Part shown: positions 8,825-18,143 of the stretch, one piece after another
Layout of the letters: each line of letters begins with the position of its first letter
How positions within the stretch are numbered: position 1 is the stretch's first letter
From: JAJFUE01 sp041687335
GTDB lineage: Bacteria > Sumerlaeota > Sumerlaeia > MVZB01
Assembly (NCBI GenBank): GCA_041687335.1
Contig: JAWLCE010000003.1
Span: forward strand, 62,001 to 126,000
Length of the DNA: 64,000 nucleotides
Reading direction: 5' to 3'
Position numbers and translations under genes: made by a program
Notes under the pieces: generated by a model
Database searches by the model: none
Told to the model about the DNA's origin: nothing
Seen by the model: only the letters and a program-made list of their open reading frames with translations

Positions 8825-8861
8825 AAGACGCAAAGCCCCTCGCGGCTTTGCGTCTTTTTTT
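8825..8861 (+). terminator. Rho-independent terminator, convergent genes
   Basis: An 11-bp stem (GACGCAAAGCC / GGCTTTGCGTC), 6-base loop, then seven T on the + strand. It sits between the phosphoesterase and the convergent sugar transferase. On the minus strand the T-run is poor, so it mainly serves the phosphoesterase. Confidence 0.9.
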
Positions 8862-8869
8862 CTGAAATC

Positions 8870-10264
8870 TTAAAATGCGCCCTTGCCCAGCAACACCGCC
8901 GGCACCGTCCTGATCAGGATCACGATGTCGAGCAGCAGGCTCCAGTTGCGGATATAGTAGAAGTCGTAGTCAAGGTTGTAATGCAGCGGCAACTGCTTGC
9001 GCCCGGCGATCTGCCACAAGCCGGTGATTCCCTGCGGCACATCCAGCCGTCGTCTCTGCCAGGGCTCATATTGATCTACAATAAATGGCATCTCGGGGCG
9101 CGGTCCGACCAGGCTCATCTCCCCGCGCACGACGTTGAGCAACTGCGGCAACTCGTCCAGGCTGGTCTTGCGCAGCCAGCGCCCCACGCGCGTGATGCGC
9201 GGGTCGGTCTGGTCGCCCGGCGCCACCGCATAGGGATTGGTGTCGTGCCGCATCGTGCGGAACTTGAATAGCCGAAATTTGCGTCCATCCTTGCCGACCC
9301 GGTCATGACAGAAAAGCACCGGCCCGCTGGAATCCAGCCGAATGGCCAGCGTGATCCCCAGCCACAGCGGCAACGTCAGCATCAGCCCCGGCACGGTGAT
9401 CGCCAGGTCCAGCGCGCGCTTGGCCGCCTCGCCCAGCGGCGTCAGCCGCCCCTCCCTTAACTGGATGACAGGAAAATCATCGATGTCGTCGATCTTGACG
9501 CGGTCCGTGATCACCTCGAGCAGCCCGTTCTTAACGATCTTGAAGTTCACCCTGGCCGCCTCGCAGAGGACCACCATGTTGAACGCCTCGTTCTGCGAGA
9601 TCGTCGGCACGGCGAGGAAAACTTCCTCGATGCGGTAGCGCAGCAGCAGGTTGGCCAGTTCGCTGGTGTCGCCGATGACCGGCACCCCCGCCACACGCGG
9701 CCCCAGCTCGGCCGCCCGCCGATCGATGAAGCCCATCAGTTCATAGCCGACTTCGGGGTGATTCTGGATGCGCAGCGCCACCCGACGGCCAGTCTCGCCG
9801 GCGCCGATGATCGCCACTCGCGTCAGTCCGATCCGGTGCGCTCGCAGCCAACCCTTGATGAAACGCAGCAGCGAACGGCTGCCATAGAGATACAGGAAAG
9901 CTCCGGCCACGCTGATCCCGATCACCGAATTTCCCAGGTCGTAACGAGCCTTGGTCACGTTGGCGAAGGCCAGCCAGATGATCAGCACCGCGCCTGTTGC
10001 CTTGATGATGTCACCGACCTGGTTGAGCGAGCTGATCTTGCCGTAGTGGTTGTATTGACTGAACCACGCCAGCGTCAGCACCCAGAATAGCGCAATGAAC
10101 GGCAGCGCCCGCTGATAGTAGATGAAGTCATTGATCGGCGTGCCGAAGGTGCCGGCCATGGCCGAGCGGATATGCCAGGCCTCGCCCCAGATGAAGCTAA
10201 GCGCAAGGATATCCAGCGCCACCAGGCACATCGTCAAAAAATGGCTTTTCCAGAAGGACTGCAT
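8870..10264 (-). CDS. Polyprenyl-phosphate sugar-1-phosphate transferase (EPS initiation)
   Basis: A 464-residue membrane enzyme that starts exopolysaccharide repeat-unit assembly by moving a sugar-1-phosphate from a nucleotide sugar to undecaprenyl phosphate. N-terminal membrane helices (about residues 10-130) lead to a nucleotide-binding-like domain (VAIIGAGETGRRVALRI). A further helix and the catalytic bacterial sugar transferase domain follow, with KFRTM, SLDELPQLLNVVRGEMS and LVGPRPE. The size and order match the WbaP/undecaprenyl-phosphate glucose phosphotransferase group. It lies 33 kb from the Wza/Wzz operon but is the natural first enzyme for it. The lipoprotein gene upstream on the same strand is 85 bases away, so co-transcription is possible. 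Confidence 0.9.
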   Translation of the reverse strand: MQSFWKSHFLTMCLVALDILALSFIWGEAWHIRSAMAGTFGTPINDFIYYQRALPFIALFWVLTLAWFSQYNHYGKISSLNQVGDIIKATGAVLIIWLAFANVTKARYDLGNSVIGISVAGAFLYLYGSRSLLRFIKGWLRAHRIGLTRVAIIGAGETGRRVALRIQNHPEVGYELMGFIDRRAAELGPRVAGVPVIGDTSELANLLLRYRIEEVFLAVPTISQNEAFNMVVLCEAARVNFKIVKNGLLEVITDRVKIDDIDDFPVIQLREGRLTPLGEAAKRALDLAITVPGLMLTLPLWLGITLAIRLDSSGPVLFCHDRVGKDGRKFRLFKFRTMRHDTNPYAVAPGDQTDPRITRVGRWLRKTSLDELPQLLNVVRGEMSLVGPRPEMPFIVDQYEPWQRRRLDVPQGITGLWQIAGRKQLPLHYNLDYDFYYIRNWSLLLDIVILIRTVPAVLLGKGAF

Positions 10265-10349
10265 CCGCCTCCACCGCGCGGTTCAAAATCCGCCGCCCAC
10301 GTCAGCTTGGCCCAATGCCGGGCGCTTGGCAACAGCTAATGCGACGCCG

Positions 10350-10985
10350 TTATGGCGCTGCTGGCGTGGCATCCGGATCCAGATAAAGCGAGCGCACCTT
10401 GATCGGAACCAGTTGCTCGAGCATGGGCGTGATTTTTCCCCCCAGCGTAATCTCCTCGAGCCCATAATAATAGGTCCGGCCAACCTCAACCGTCAGGTCA
10501 AAGAAGCTGTAATAGCGCGGCGCCGAGCTTTCGCCGGCCCCCGCGATCGGCATCTGCTGGTTGATCCGAACGGGGCTGCTCGCCACGTCGTCGGCCCGAA
10601 GCACATAAAAACCAAAGGTATCCTTCTCGCTGTCGGTCTTGAAATTGATCCGCACCACCCCGCGCCGGCCCGCATGCTCCGCAATCGCCGGCTCACTCAG
10701 CGGCTCACCCATAAACGCCGGCTGCTCGGGATGCCCGATCAGTGAAAGCATCACCACGGCCTCATCCCCCATTCGGCTTACGCGTGGGTCCTCGGCTGGC
10801 GCTGGAACCGGCGGAATGAAAGGCGGCTGCTCCTCCGGCTCGGAGGCTGCTTCATCTGTCCTCTCGACCTCCGCGACCGCAGGAGACCCCGATGGGGTGT
10901 CCGGCTCTCGGCGGTCGCAGCCGCTGGTCCAAAAACCTGTCGCAAGCAAGATCGCGAGCGTGGTGGCATGGCGAATCAAGTGCAT
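10350..10985 (-). CDS. Hypothetical lipoprotein with FN3-like domain
   Basis: 211 residues with a lipoprotein signal (LLATGFWTSGC, Cys near residue 23). A disordered Pro/Glu-rich stretch (about 30-75) follows. The C-terminal half, with FGFYVLRADD, YYSFFDLTVEVGRTYYYGLE and repeated aromatic residues, resembles the fibronectin-III-like modules common in surface proteins of PVC-type bacteria. No catalytic motif. It sits between a methyltransferase and the polyprenyl sugar transferase on the same strand, which suggests an envelope or polysaccharide-related role. That role is inference from position only. Confidence 0.7.
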   Translation of the reverse strand: MHLIRHATTLAILLATGFWTSGCDRREPDTPSGSPAVAEVERTDEAASEPEEQPPFIPPVPAPAEDPRVSRMGDEAVVMLSLIGHPEQPAFMGEPLSEPAIAEHAGRRGVVRINFKTDSEKDTFGFYVLRADDVASSPVRINQQMPIAGAGESSAPRYYSFFDLTVEVGRTYYYGLEEITLGGKITPMLEQLVPIKVRSLYLDPDATPAAP

Positions 10986-11081
10986 GTGAAGCCTCCCGAA
11001 GATGACGCGCCAGCCCCCGGCCCCGCGCGATAATCCAGATTAATCGACCCACCCGGCCGATTCAATCACGATGGACGTCAC

Positions 11082-11816
11082 TCAGCCTTCCCGCTTGCGC
11101 CGGATCGTCATCAGCGAGAGCCCTAGTGGCAGGTCGTGGCGCTCCAGCCAGCGCGCCTCCACGACATGCAGGGCAACCAACAGATGATTGAGCCATGCCG
11201 GCACCTGATAGGTATCCGAATGCGGTGGTCGCCGTGCGCGCCGCAGCCGCCGCGAAAGCCGCACCAGCACCGCCGCCGGCAGGACCAGTGCAAAGCAGGA
11301 GGTCATCCGCACCCGCTCCCAGCGCTCCGGCTCGAACAGCCCCTCGAATTCATGCCCGGTATAGCGGCGGCGGTGATGCAGCGAGACGTCATGGCTTGAC
11401 CACAGCAGCGGGTGGGCCGGCACCGTTGCCATGAACCATCCCCCCGGCCGCAGCACCCGCCAGGCCTCATCCACCAGCCCCCGATCATCATCCACATGCT
11501 CGATCAGGTCGAAGGCGGTGATCAGATCCAGGCTGGCGTCGGCCAGCGGGATACGGCCGGCATCGGCCTGCATCAGGTTGGCGATCCCGCGCGCACGACA
11601 GAAGGCCAGCGCCGCCGGCGACAGGTCGCTGCCATAGGCGACGCTTTCGGCCTGGCGCCGCCTCAGGAACATCCCGGTGCCGCAGCCCAGGTCCAGCATC
11701 CGTCCCGGCCGCCCGACATGCCGCCGCAGGAGCCCCTCGATCATCCGCAGCCGAGCCTGAAACCACCAGTGGCGGTCCTCCAGCTCATACATGTCATGGT
11801 ATTCCATCAGTTCCAT
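11082..11816 (-). CDS. Class I SAM-dependent methyltransferase
   Basis: 244 residues from the ATG at 11816 (MELMEYHDMYELEDRHWWF). The frame continues upstream, but this start fits the common N-terminus of this family. The SAM-binding motif I is MLDLGCGTGMFL, and motif II/III is seen around LDLITAFDLIEHVDDD. The C-terminal part has a hydrophobic helix (about residues 180-200) suggesting membrane association, as in methyltransferases linked to polysaccharide or polyprenyl-lipid pathways. It is upstream of a lipoprotein and the EPS-initiating transferase on the same strand. The substrate is unknown. Its promoter region is shared with the divergent pdxB. Confidence 0.8.
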   Translation of the reverse strand: MELMEYHDMYELEDRHWWFQARLRMIEGLLRRHVGRPGRMLDLGCGTGMFLRRRQAESVAYGSDLSPAALAFCRARGIANLMQADAGRIPLADASLDLITAFDLIEHVDDDRGLVDEAWRVLRPGGWFMATVPAHPLLWSSHDVSLHHRRRYTGHEFEGLFEPERWERVRMTSCFALVLPAAVLVRLSRRLRRARRPPHSDTYQVPAWLNHLLVALHVVEARWLERHDLPLGLSLMTIRRKREG

Positions 11817-11929
11817 TTGGCTTGCGGTCCCCTGCTCGGTGATCGACAATATGGCCGGCGCGCGCTCCAAAAGTCTGGCATATCGCGCCGCCGGATGCAA
11901 ATCCCCGCTGTTGCCCCAAAGGAGAGCTC

Positions 11930-13075
11930 ATGCTGATCATCGTCGACGAGAATATCCCCTTCGCGCCTGAAATTTTTGGATCGCTCGGCGAGGTCCGCCT
12001 CGTCGCCGGCCGCAGCCTGACTCCCGATGATGTCCGTGAGGCCGACGCCTTGGTGGTTCGCTCTGTAACCCGCGTGGGCGAGAAGCTGCTCGCCGGCAGT
12101 CGCGTGCGTTTTGTCGGCACTTCGACCATCGGCACCGACCATTGCGACCTGGACTGGCTCGCCGGCCGCGGCATTGATTTTTCCTCCGCCCCCGGCAGCA
12201 ATGCCGAGTCGGTCGCCCAATATATCGCGGCGGCGCTGGCCGGCGCGGCCGGACGGCTCGGTCGTGCGCTCTCGCGCTGCTCCATCGGCATTGTCGGCGT
12301 GGGCAATTGCGGCCGGCGCGTCGAGCGCATTGCGCGCGCGCTGGGCATGGAAGTCCGCCTCAACGACCCGCCGCTGGCCCAGGCCACTGGCGATGCCAAA
12401 TACCGCCCGCTCGAGGAGCTGCTCGGCTGCGATTTCCTCTCACTGCACGTCCCGCTGACGCGCGCCGGCGAACACGCCACATGGCGCCTGATCGATGAGC
12501 CGGTGCTCGACCGCCTCGCTCCCGCGGTCCTCATCAACGCCTGCCGCGGCTTTGTCGTCGATGAGCCCGCCCTGATGGCACGCGTGCGCGACGGGCGCTT
12601 GGGCGGGGCGATCCTCGATGCCTGGGAAAATGAGCCCGCCATTCATCCCGATCACCTGCGGGACGTGATGCTGGGCACGCCCCACATCGCCGGCTATTCC
12701 TTCGATGGCAAAATCGCCGGTGCGGTCATGATCGCCGAGGCCCTGGCCCGCCACGCCCAACTCATTTTTACGGCTCCTCCCCTGCCCCTGCCGGCGACCG
12801 CCGTTCCGCTCATCGAGCTGCAGACCGCCGGCCGCGCCGATGACTCCATTTTGGCGGAATTGGTCCAGACGGCCTACCCGATCGGGCGCGACGATGCCGA
12901 TCTGCGTCTGGCTCTGGCTCAGGCTGGCGAATCGATTGGCCCGGCATTCGACACCCGCCGTAAACTCTATCCGCTGCGCCGAGAATTCGCCGCCACCCGC
13001 GTCAAGCTCCATGACGCCTCCCCCGATCTGCTCAAGCGGGTTGAAATGCTGGGCTTCGAACTGGCGCAGCAGTAG
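11930..13075 (+). CDS. pdxB: Erythronate-4-phosphate dehydrogenase
   Basis: 381 residues, the normal PdxB length. It oxidises 4-phosphoerythronate in the DXP-dependent pathway to pyridoxal phosphate. The N-terminus MLIIVDENIPFAPEIFGSLG and FVGTSTIGTDHCDLDWL are characteristic of PdxB. The NAD-binding fold begins at GIVGVGNCGRRVERIARALG; the 2-hydroxyacid dehydrogenase catalytic set is seen as INACRG, ILDAWENEP and GTPHIAGYS. The C-terminal dimerisation domain is present. AAGGAGA ribosome site before the ATG. It is divergent from the methyltransferase and followed two bases later by a REP-like palindrome. No other vitamin B6 genes are near. Confidence 0.95.
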   Translation: MLIIVDENIPFAPEIFGSLGEVRLVAGRSLTPDDVREADALVVRSVTRVGEKLLAGSRVRFVGTSTIGTDHCDLDWLAGRGIDFSSAPGSNAESVAQYIAAALAGAAGRLGRALSRCSIGIVGVGNCGRRVERIARALGMEVRLNDPPLAQATGDAKYRPLEELLGCDFLSLHVPLTRAGEHATWRLIDEPVLDRLAPAVLINACRGFVVDEPALMARVRDGRLGGAILDAWENEPAIHPDHLRDVMLGTPHIAGYSFDGKIAGAVMIAEALARHAQLIFTAPPLPLPATAVPLIELQTAGRADDSILAELVQTAYPIGRDDADLRLALAQAGESIGPAFDTRRKLYPLRREFAATRVKLHDASPDLLKRVEMLGFELAQQ

Positions 13076-13076
13076 G

Positions 13077-13099
13077 GTAGGTCGGCTCTTCGAGCCGAC
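13077..13099 (+). repeat. REP-like palindrome, copy 2
   Basis: Identical over 23 bases to the element at 1308-1330: GTAG, then GTCGGCTC-TTC-GAGCCGAC. It starts two bases after the pdxB stop. With only a 3-base loop and no T-run it is unlikely to be an efficient intrinsic terminator. Confidence 0.7.
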
Positions 13100-13153
13100 T
13101 TGGAGTCCACCCGCGGCTGCAAGTTCCTTTGACCTTCGCCTCAGGTTTGCAAC

Positions 13154-14335
13154 ATGATCCATGATCATCAGCTGCTCGATTCAACCCCCTCCATAGAGGA
13201 AAAACAGGTAACCGCCGCCATCAAACTCACCATCCACCAGAGCCTCCTGGATGTCGAGCCCTCCGCATGGGACGAGTTGGCGCTGGCCTCGCGCGGCTCG
13301 ACGATCTACCACACCCATCAATGGGCGCGGCTGTGGCTGGAGCATTTCGGCACAGACATCGAGCTGCGGCTTTTTGCGCTCCACCAAGGCGACCGGCTGG
13401 TTGGCCTGCTGCCGATGAAGCTGGCCTCCCAGCGACTGGGGCGGGTCTTTTGCCGCCGCCGGCTCGTGCCGCTCAGCGCAGCCTCCCCGCCCGCGCCGCA
13501 GTACCTGGGCCCCCTGCTTGACCCAACATGCGATGGGGAAGGTTTGGCGCTGTTCGCGCGCGCATTGTCAACCCAACGCGAGGCGGATGCCATCTGTTTC
13601 GAAAATTATCTGCCCCTGCAACCGGCGGCCGCACTGGTGGAGCGGATCGCCCTCGAGCGCCAGGCATCGATTGTGCGTTGGGAGGGGGAGGCCAGTTGGT
13701 CGGCCCCGCTGGCCGCATCACTCGATCAATATTTGCAAACCCTGCCGCGCAAGCTGCGCAAGAATCTCATCAGTGCGCGCAATCGTTTTGCCAAAACCGC
13801 GGGTGGTCGCATCGAAGGAATTCATGATATGGATGGCGCAGAGGCCGCTGTGGAAGCCTTCCGCAGCCATTCCATCGCCCGCCTCGGCAGCAAGGGTCTC
13901 GATTCGACGATGGCCGACCCGCGCATGGCCCGCTTTTTCCATGAATTGATCTTGGAAAGTTTGGCCCTTGGCCGCGGCCTCTATTTCTCAGCCTGGGTCG
14001 GCGACCGCTGCATCGGCACGATCTTCGGCCTGCGCTTTGGCTCCTGGATCGGCTATTACAATGGCTCGTTCGATCCAGATCATGCCGCGCTCAGTCCCGG
14101 CACGCTGCTGATCGACGCGCTCAGCCAGGCGGCCATCGAGTTGGGTCACAGGCGCCTCGACATGCTCGCGGGCTTCGGCGACTACAAGCGGCGCTGGGGC
14201 GGCGAGAGCACGCTACTGCAATTCGCCACCGTGCCGCTCGGCGGTCTGCGCAATATTCCCTTCTCCGCCTGGGAAAGCTACAAGGCCCGCCGCACCGCCG
14301 CCACCAATCAGCCCGAAACCGATGACGTTGATTAG
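13154..14335 (+). CDS. CelD/FemAB-like GNAT acyltransferase
   Basis: 393 residues. It matches the BcsL/CelD-type, FemAB-related GNAT family associated with exopolysaccharide systems: an N-terminal half with STIYHTHQWARLWLEHF, a middle with LPRKLRKNLISARNRFAK, and a C-terminal GNAT domain with YFSAWVGDRCIGTIFGLRF, IGYYNGSFDPDHAALSPGTLL and LDMLAGFGDYKRRWG. These features are typical of family members that transfer an acyl or aminoacyl group to a sugar or peptide. Cytoplasmic, no signal peptide. It may decorate the polysaccharide made by the operon at 42.9-52.3 kb (inference). Its stop codon overlaps the convergent CHAD gene's stop by three bases. Confidence 0.82.
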   Translation: MIHDHQLLDSTPSIEEKQVTAAIKLTIHQSLLDVEPSAWDELALASRGSTIYHTHQWARLWLEHFGTDIELRLFALHQGDRLVGLLPMKLASQRLGRVFCRRRLVPLSAASPPAPQYLGPLLDPTCDGEGLALFARALSTQREADAICFENYLPLQPAAALVERIALERQASIVRWEGEASWSAPLAASLDQYLQTLPRKLRKNLISARNRFAKTAGGRIEGIHDMDGAEAAVEAFRSHSIARLGSKGLDSTMADPRMARFFHELILESLALGRGLYFSAWVGDRCIGTIFGLRFGSWIGYYNGSFDPDHAALSPGTLLIDALSQAAIELGHRRLDMLAGFGDYKRRWGGESTLLQFATVPLGGLRNIPFSAWESYKARRTAATNQPETDDVD

Positions 14336-15240
14336 TCTCCCGGCGATCGCTTGACGACCTTTTCCATCCATTCGCCCGGCTTATCACTGATCAATCGGTT
14401 CTCCGGTCTGCGATAAACCAGGCGCTGCCGCTTGATGGCTCGATCCAGATCCCCGATCGCCAGCGCCAGCGCGGCCTGCTCCTCGCTCCCCTCGCCCACC
14501 GGCAATGCCTCCAGCCGTGCGCGCAGCATCGCCAGGTCGTGATCACGCCCCAGGTCGGACTGCAGCTGCTTGAGCTCCGCCACGCGTCCGCTCCCGTGAA
14601 CCAGCTTCATCCGCTCGAGCAAGCGCAGGGCGTGCCACAAATATTTGACGCTCTTGCGCCATTCATGGATGACTGCATCCACCTCCGCGCCCGCGCCCTC
14701 GGTGGCGCCGGCCTCACGGTGGCGTCGGCGCGCCTGCCGATAAATCCGCTCCAGCCCCTTCTTCCAGTCTATCGAGTCCTCTTTCAGCTCCAAGGCGGCA
14801 AGCCGGTCGCGTCCACGCCGGATCGCCGTCAGCATCGCCTCCATTGCCTCGTCGGGCGCTTGCTGCGGAGCCCCCTCACGTTCGAGGTCTTCCTCCAAAA
14901 GCGCGCTCACACTAAACCAGGCGCTGCGCCCACGCCGCCCGCGGCGGGCCCTCAGCATCAGCATGAGCGTGTCGCGCAGCACCGCCGCATCACGGGCCGA
15001 TGAAAGTCCCCTGGACGCGTCACGCAGGCGGAAATTTTCCCGCACATACCGCTTCCGGCCCGTTAAGGGTCGCAGCAACCGCCACAGCGCGCGCAGTTCC
15101 TTGGACCAGCGCCGAAGGTCGTGCACCACCCGTCCGGGCTGGGTCTGAGCTTGGTTCAACACAAGCCGCCTGCTCTGCCCCAGCCTTCGTTCTATATGAG
15201 CCAAGGCCTTGCGTTTGAATGACTTAGCCATGATATCCAT
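14332..15240 (-). CDS. CHAD-domain protein
   Basis: 302 residues from the ATG at 15240, chosen because AGGAAGG lies five bases upstream; ATGs at 15270 and 15231 are alternatives. A CHAD domain (conserved histidine alpha-helical domain, a polyphosphate-binding helical bundle) fills most of the protein. The conserved pattern VVHDLRRWSKELRALWRLL and its repeat IHEWRKSVKYLWHALRLLE are the two halves of the bundle, each with the His and basic residues that bind polyphosphate. The protein is strongly basic. No CYTH domain is fused. It may bind polyphosphate granules. Its stop overlaps that of the convergent acyltransferase gene. Confidence 0.85.
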   Translation of the reverse strand: MDIMAKSFKRKALAHIERRLGQSRRLVLNQAQTQPGRVVHDLRRWSKELRALWRLLRPLTGRKRYVRENFRLRDASRGLSSARDAAVLRDTLMLMLRARRGRRGRSAWFSVSALLEEDLEREGAPQQAPDEAMEAMLTAIRRGRDRLAALELKEDSIDWKKGLERIYRQARRRHREAGATEGAGAEVDAVIHEWRKSVKYLWHALRLLERMKLVHGSGRVAELKQLQSDLGRDHDLAMLRARLEALPVGEGSEEQAALALAIGDLDRAIKRQRLVYRRPENRLISDKPGEWMEKVVKRSPGD

Positions 15241-15421
15241 GAATGCCTTCCTGGTTATGCCCAGCTCCATTTTATCCCACCCCGCTTTGGAAAGACAAAT
15301 GCGCCCAGACTCATTTTGAGGATTTCCCCGATCTGTCAACGGCGTGCTCCCCCGATATCCTTTCGTGACCAGCCAGCTATACTTGCCCCACGGTTACAGG
15401 TTTGGATGCAGGAAGGACAAA

Positions 15422-15451
15422 TTCGGGCGGGGGGCTCCCCCCGCGCCCGAA
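15422..15451 (+). other. GC-rich hairpin in leader region
   Basis: TTCGGGCG pairs with CGCCCGAA, extended inward by five G:C pairs with one bulged base and a CTC loop. No T-run follows. It could be a structured RNA element; no known motif recognised. Confidence 0.5.
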
Positions 15452-15537
15452 CTCTATATGCCATCATAGATTCAGAAATAGACGCAGCTCCCGAACCCTA
15501 TTTGAAGGATTGAAAAAAAACATACGACTTGCTCTTG

Positions 15538-15571
15538 AGAGGCCCCTCGTCAAATCCGGCGAGGGGCCTCT
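15538..15571. terminator. Long perfect inverted repeat, terminator-like
   Basis: A 12-bp perfect stem (AGAGGCCCCTCG / CGAGGGGCCTCT) with a 10-base loop. On the + strand it is followed by an AT-rich stretch but no clean T-run; on the minus strand an eight-T run lies about 18 bases beyond. It may be an attenuator or a weak bidirectional terminator 119 bases before the beta-helix start codon. Confidence 0.55.
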
Positions 15572-15689
15572 TGCGCATATTTTAACTTTTACCCATCACC
15601 GGGTTGGACTTCCCAGATCCCGGCTGCTACCCTGATTTTCCGGTGGCGCACCACCGATCACCAAGAATTACATCAGCGCCAGGAGTTGA

Positions 15690-18068
15690 ATGATGTCTGA
15701 TCCGACCAGTCCCCGCATACTCAGCAGGCGCGAAGCAATCGCCAGCATTGGTCTTGCCGGCGTAGTCTTTGCCCAAGCTCCCGTCAGCGCCCTGGCGCAG
15801 GAGGCATCCCCCAAGCCGGGCCAGCCCGTCTCTCGCCACCTCACGCTCCACGCTCTTCGCGCTCAGACCGCATTGCGGGCCGGCGAATGGGCCGAGACTT
15901 CCGGTTTCCATACCCCGGGCGACGGTGGCGCGGCTCTCTATCAAATTGCTCCCGCCGGCGCCGATCACAAGCCCAATGGCGGTGACATCATTGAGCTCGC
16001 CAATGGCTTGCTCGCCATCCTGGTCGAACGCAAGGCGATCAACTACCGGATGTTCGGCGCCATGAGCGATGGGGTCAATGATGACGGTGTCCAGATCAAG
16101 CTCGCGCACGCCTATGCCAACCGCCACCAAGTGCCGCTGATCAATCTGAATGGGGAATTCTGGATCAAGCAGACCAACAATATCAACATCACCACCCCTG
16201 TTCAATGGGGCACATCCATCTTCCACATCGACGAGAAATTCAACTCCAGGACCACCCCGCGCTTCACCGTCAAGAGTGATGAGCCCACCCTGTCCCTCAC
16301 CGCCAATCAAGCCATCAAGAAGGCGCTGGTTGAGCAACTCAAGCCCGGCGTCCAGATCATCCCCCAGCTAGCCCCTTATGCCGGCCATCTGTTCATTGTT
16401 CTGGATGAGGCCGACCGCATCGGCATCCGGACCGGCCGCCCCGGCAACCGCGGCTGGGCGCGGGAGGAATTGTTTTACGTCGAGGAGGAAGGGCGCATCA
16501 TCGGCGATATTGCCTGGGCATTTAAAAACCTGACCTCCATCCGCGCCATCCCCTGCAGCCGCAACTACCTGGTCATCCAGGGCGGCGGCTTTTACCTCTC
16601 CGGCGATTCCGCCGTCGGCACCAATGGAGAGAGCTATCATCAGAATGGTATCTCGATTAGCCGCAGCCGCACCATCCTCCGCGAGCAGTGGATGGGCTTG
16701 GAGCCGGGCAAGCGCGATATTTCGCCCCAGCCGCGCAGTGGCTTCTACAACCTGCGCGAGGTCTTCGACGTCACCCTGGAGAACATCCGGGCCATGCCTT
16801 GGGAAAAACTCCGCCGCCCGCCCGAGACCCCGGTGCCCCAAGGCACCTATGGCATCGGTGGCAGCCGGATGCTTCACTGCACCTTCCGCAACCTGACCGC
16901 CGAGGCCGGCCCCGTCGCCTGGGGCGTCTTTGGCACCAACATCGCCAAAAATTTCCGGCTCGAAAACTGCCGTCTCAACCGCTTCGACGTTCACTTCCAC
17001 TGCTGGAACCTGCACATCCTGAATAGCACGATCGGCTTCAAGGGCATCACCGTCACCGGCGGCGGCGAATTGCTGATCGAAAACACAACCCGACACGGGA
17101 ACAACCTCGTCAACTTCCGCCGTGACTACGGCTCCAAGTGGGACGGCCCGATCCGCCTGAAGGGCTGCACGCTCAAGCCCAGCGGGAGTGGCCGCGTCTC
17201 GGTCCTGACAATGACCCCCTCCGACTTCGACCACAAGTATCCCGTCGGCATGGGAACCAGCATCACCATCGAGGACCTGCGCATTGATTACAGCGCCGCC
17301 CCCACCAGCAAGGATGTCTGCTGGCTGCTGGACACCTCGCCCTTCTCGCTCAATCGTTTCAAGCAGCGACTCTTCTTCCCCCAGCGCCTGATATTCCGAA
17401 ATATTTCGGTCGAAGGTCGTGAACAGGGCGTGCGCCTCATGCGCATCCCCCAGCCCTATCACTACGATGTGCGCCGCCCCGGCAGCTACGACGACAGCCG
17501 GTTGATCGCCAACTGCACCATGCACGTCGAACAGGTCCAGCTCGAGAAACTGATTCCTGCCGCCCCTGGCGATCCTGCCCAGGCCCACCTCCTGATCGGT
17601 GACAAGAAGGCCTCCCCATATGTCGACCAGCTGGCGCTGATTCCCCGCATCACCTTTGTCGATTGTGAGAATGTCACGCTCAGCTTGGAGAATTGCATCG
17701 CCGCCCTCTTCTTGCAGCGCTGTTCGATCAACACCGTAACCGCCCCTGGGCTGCGTGGGGAACTGAGCTTCAACGAATGCCGCCTGCAACCAGACATCGC
17801 CAAGAGCGCGGAGGTCTTCTATGCCGTCAACAGCACCCTGGGCACCCGCTTCACCAACTGCACGCTCCACGCCCCGATCGTCGGCGGCAAGACCGACCCA
17901 GCCCTCATCGACCGCTGCGGATTCCTGACCATCAATGGACCGCTTCGGCACTACCACCTCAATACGGCACTGGGCAACGAGGTGCTGAAGGCCCTCCAGT
18001 CCAAACGCGTTCAGCTGAGTCCGGCATTCATTGCCAGCCTTCGCAGCCACCACGCGCTGGAGTCCTGA
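15690..18068 (+). CDS. Secreted pectate-lyase-superfamily beta-helix protein, Tat-like signal
   Basis: 792 residues with an AGGAG site. The N-terminus has SRREAIASIGLAGVVFA (residues ~12-28), a twin-arginine-like signal ending near ALA-Q, so export of a folded protein is likely. The segment INYRMFGAMSDGVNDDGVQIKLAHAYA is the typical opening of pectate-lyase-3/GH28-related beta-helix domains (also phage tailspikes). The rest is a long right-handed beta-helix rich in Asn/Cys-containing turns such as LENCRLNRFDVHFH and LRLENC-like repeats. No certain catalytic residues seen; it may be a polysaccharide-binding or -cleaving surface protein. It is preceded by an unusual structured leader and followed by its own terminator. 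Confidence 0.75.
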   Translation: MMSDPTSPRILSRREAIASIGLAGVVFAQAPVSALAQEASPKPGQPVSRHLTLHALRAQTALRAGEWAETSGFHTPGDGGAALYQIAPAGADHKPNGGDIIELANGLLAILVERKAINYRMFGAMSDGVNDDGVQIKLAHAYANRHQVPLINLNGEFWIKQTNNINITTPVQWGTSIFHIDEKFNSRTTPRFTVKSDEPTLSLTANQAIKKALVEQLKPGVQIIPQLAPYAGHLFIVLDEADRIGIRTGRPGNRGWAREELFYVEEEGRIIGDIAWAFKNLTSIRAIPCSRNYLVIQGGGFYLSGDSAVGTNGESYHQNGISISRSRTILREQWMGLEPGKRDISPQPRSGFYNLREVFDVTLENIRAMPWEKLRRPPETPVPQGTYGIGGSRMLHCTFRNLTAEAGPVAWGVFGTNIAKNFRLENCRLNRFDVHFHCWNLHILNSTIGFKGITVTGGGELLIENTTRHGNNLVNFRRDYGSKWDGPIRLKGCTLKPSGSGRVSVLTMTPSDFDHKYPVGMGTSITIEDLRIDYSAAPTSKDVCWLLDTSPFSLNRFKQRLFFPQRLIFRNISVEGREQGVRLMRIPQPYHYDVRRPGSYDDSRLIANCTMHVEQVQLEKLIPAAPGDPAQAHLLIGDKKASPYVDQLALIPRITFVDCENVTLSLENCIAALFLQRCSINTVTAPGLRGELSFNECRLQPDIAKSAEVFYAVNSTLGTRFTNCTLHAPIVGGKTDPALIDRCGFLTINGPLRHYHLNTALGNEVLKALQSKRVQLSPAFIASLRSHHALES

Positions 18069-18092
18069 TCGCAACCTCAAAGCGCTACCTAT

Positions 18093-18122
18093 AGAGGGTG
18101 CCCCCGCCGGGCACCCTCTTTT
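18093..18122 (+). terminator. Rho-independent terminator after beta-helix gene
   Basis: An 11-bp stem (AGAGGGTGCCC / GGGCACCCTCT), 5-base loop, and a short T-run, 25 bases after the stop. Confidence 0.88.
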
Positions 18123-18143
18123 CGTCCAAGCCCGCCGGGTCCA

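Larger units (their letters stand above)
15241..15689. other. Intergenic region with two strong hairpins
   Basis: About 450 bases between the divergent CHAD gene and the beta-helix gene, with no plausible protein. It contains a GC-rich hairpin (15422-15451), an A8 run (15513-15520) and a 12-bp perfect inverted repeat (15538-15571). Sequence between them is AT-richer than the surroundings. It may be a long structured 5' leader of the beta-helix gene. Confidence 0.5.
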
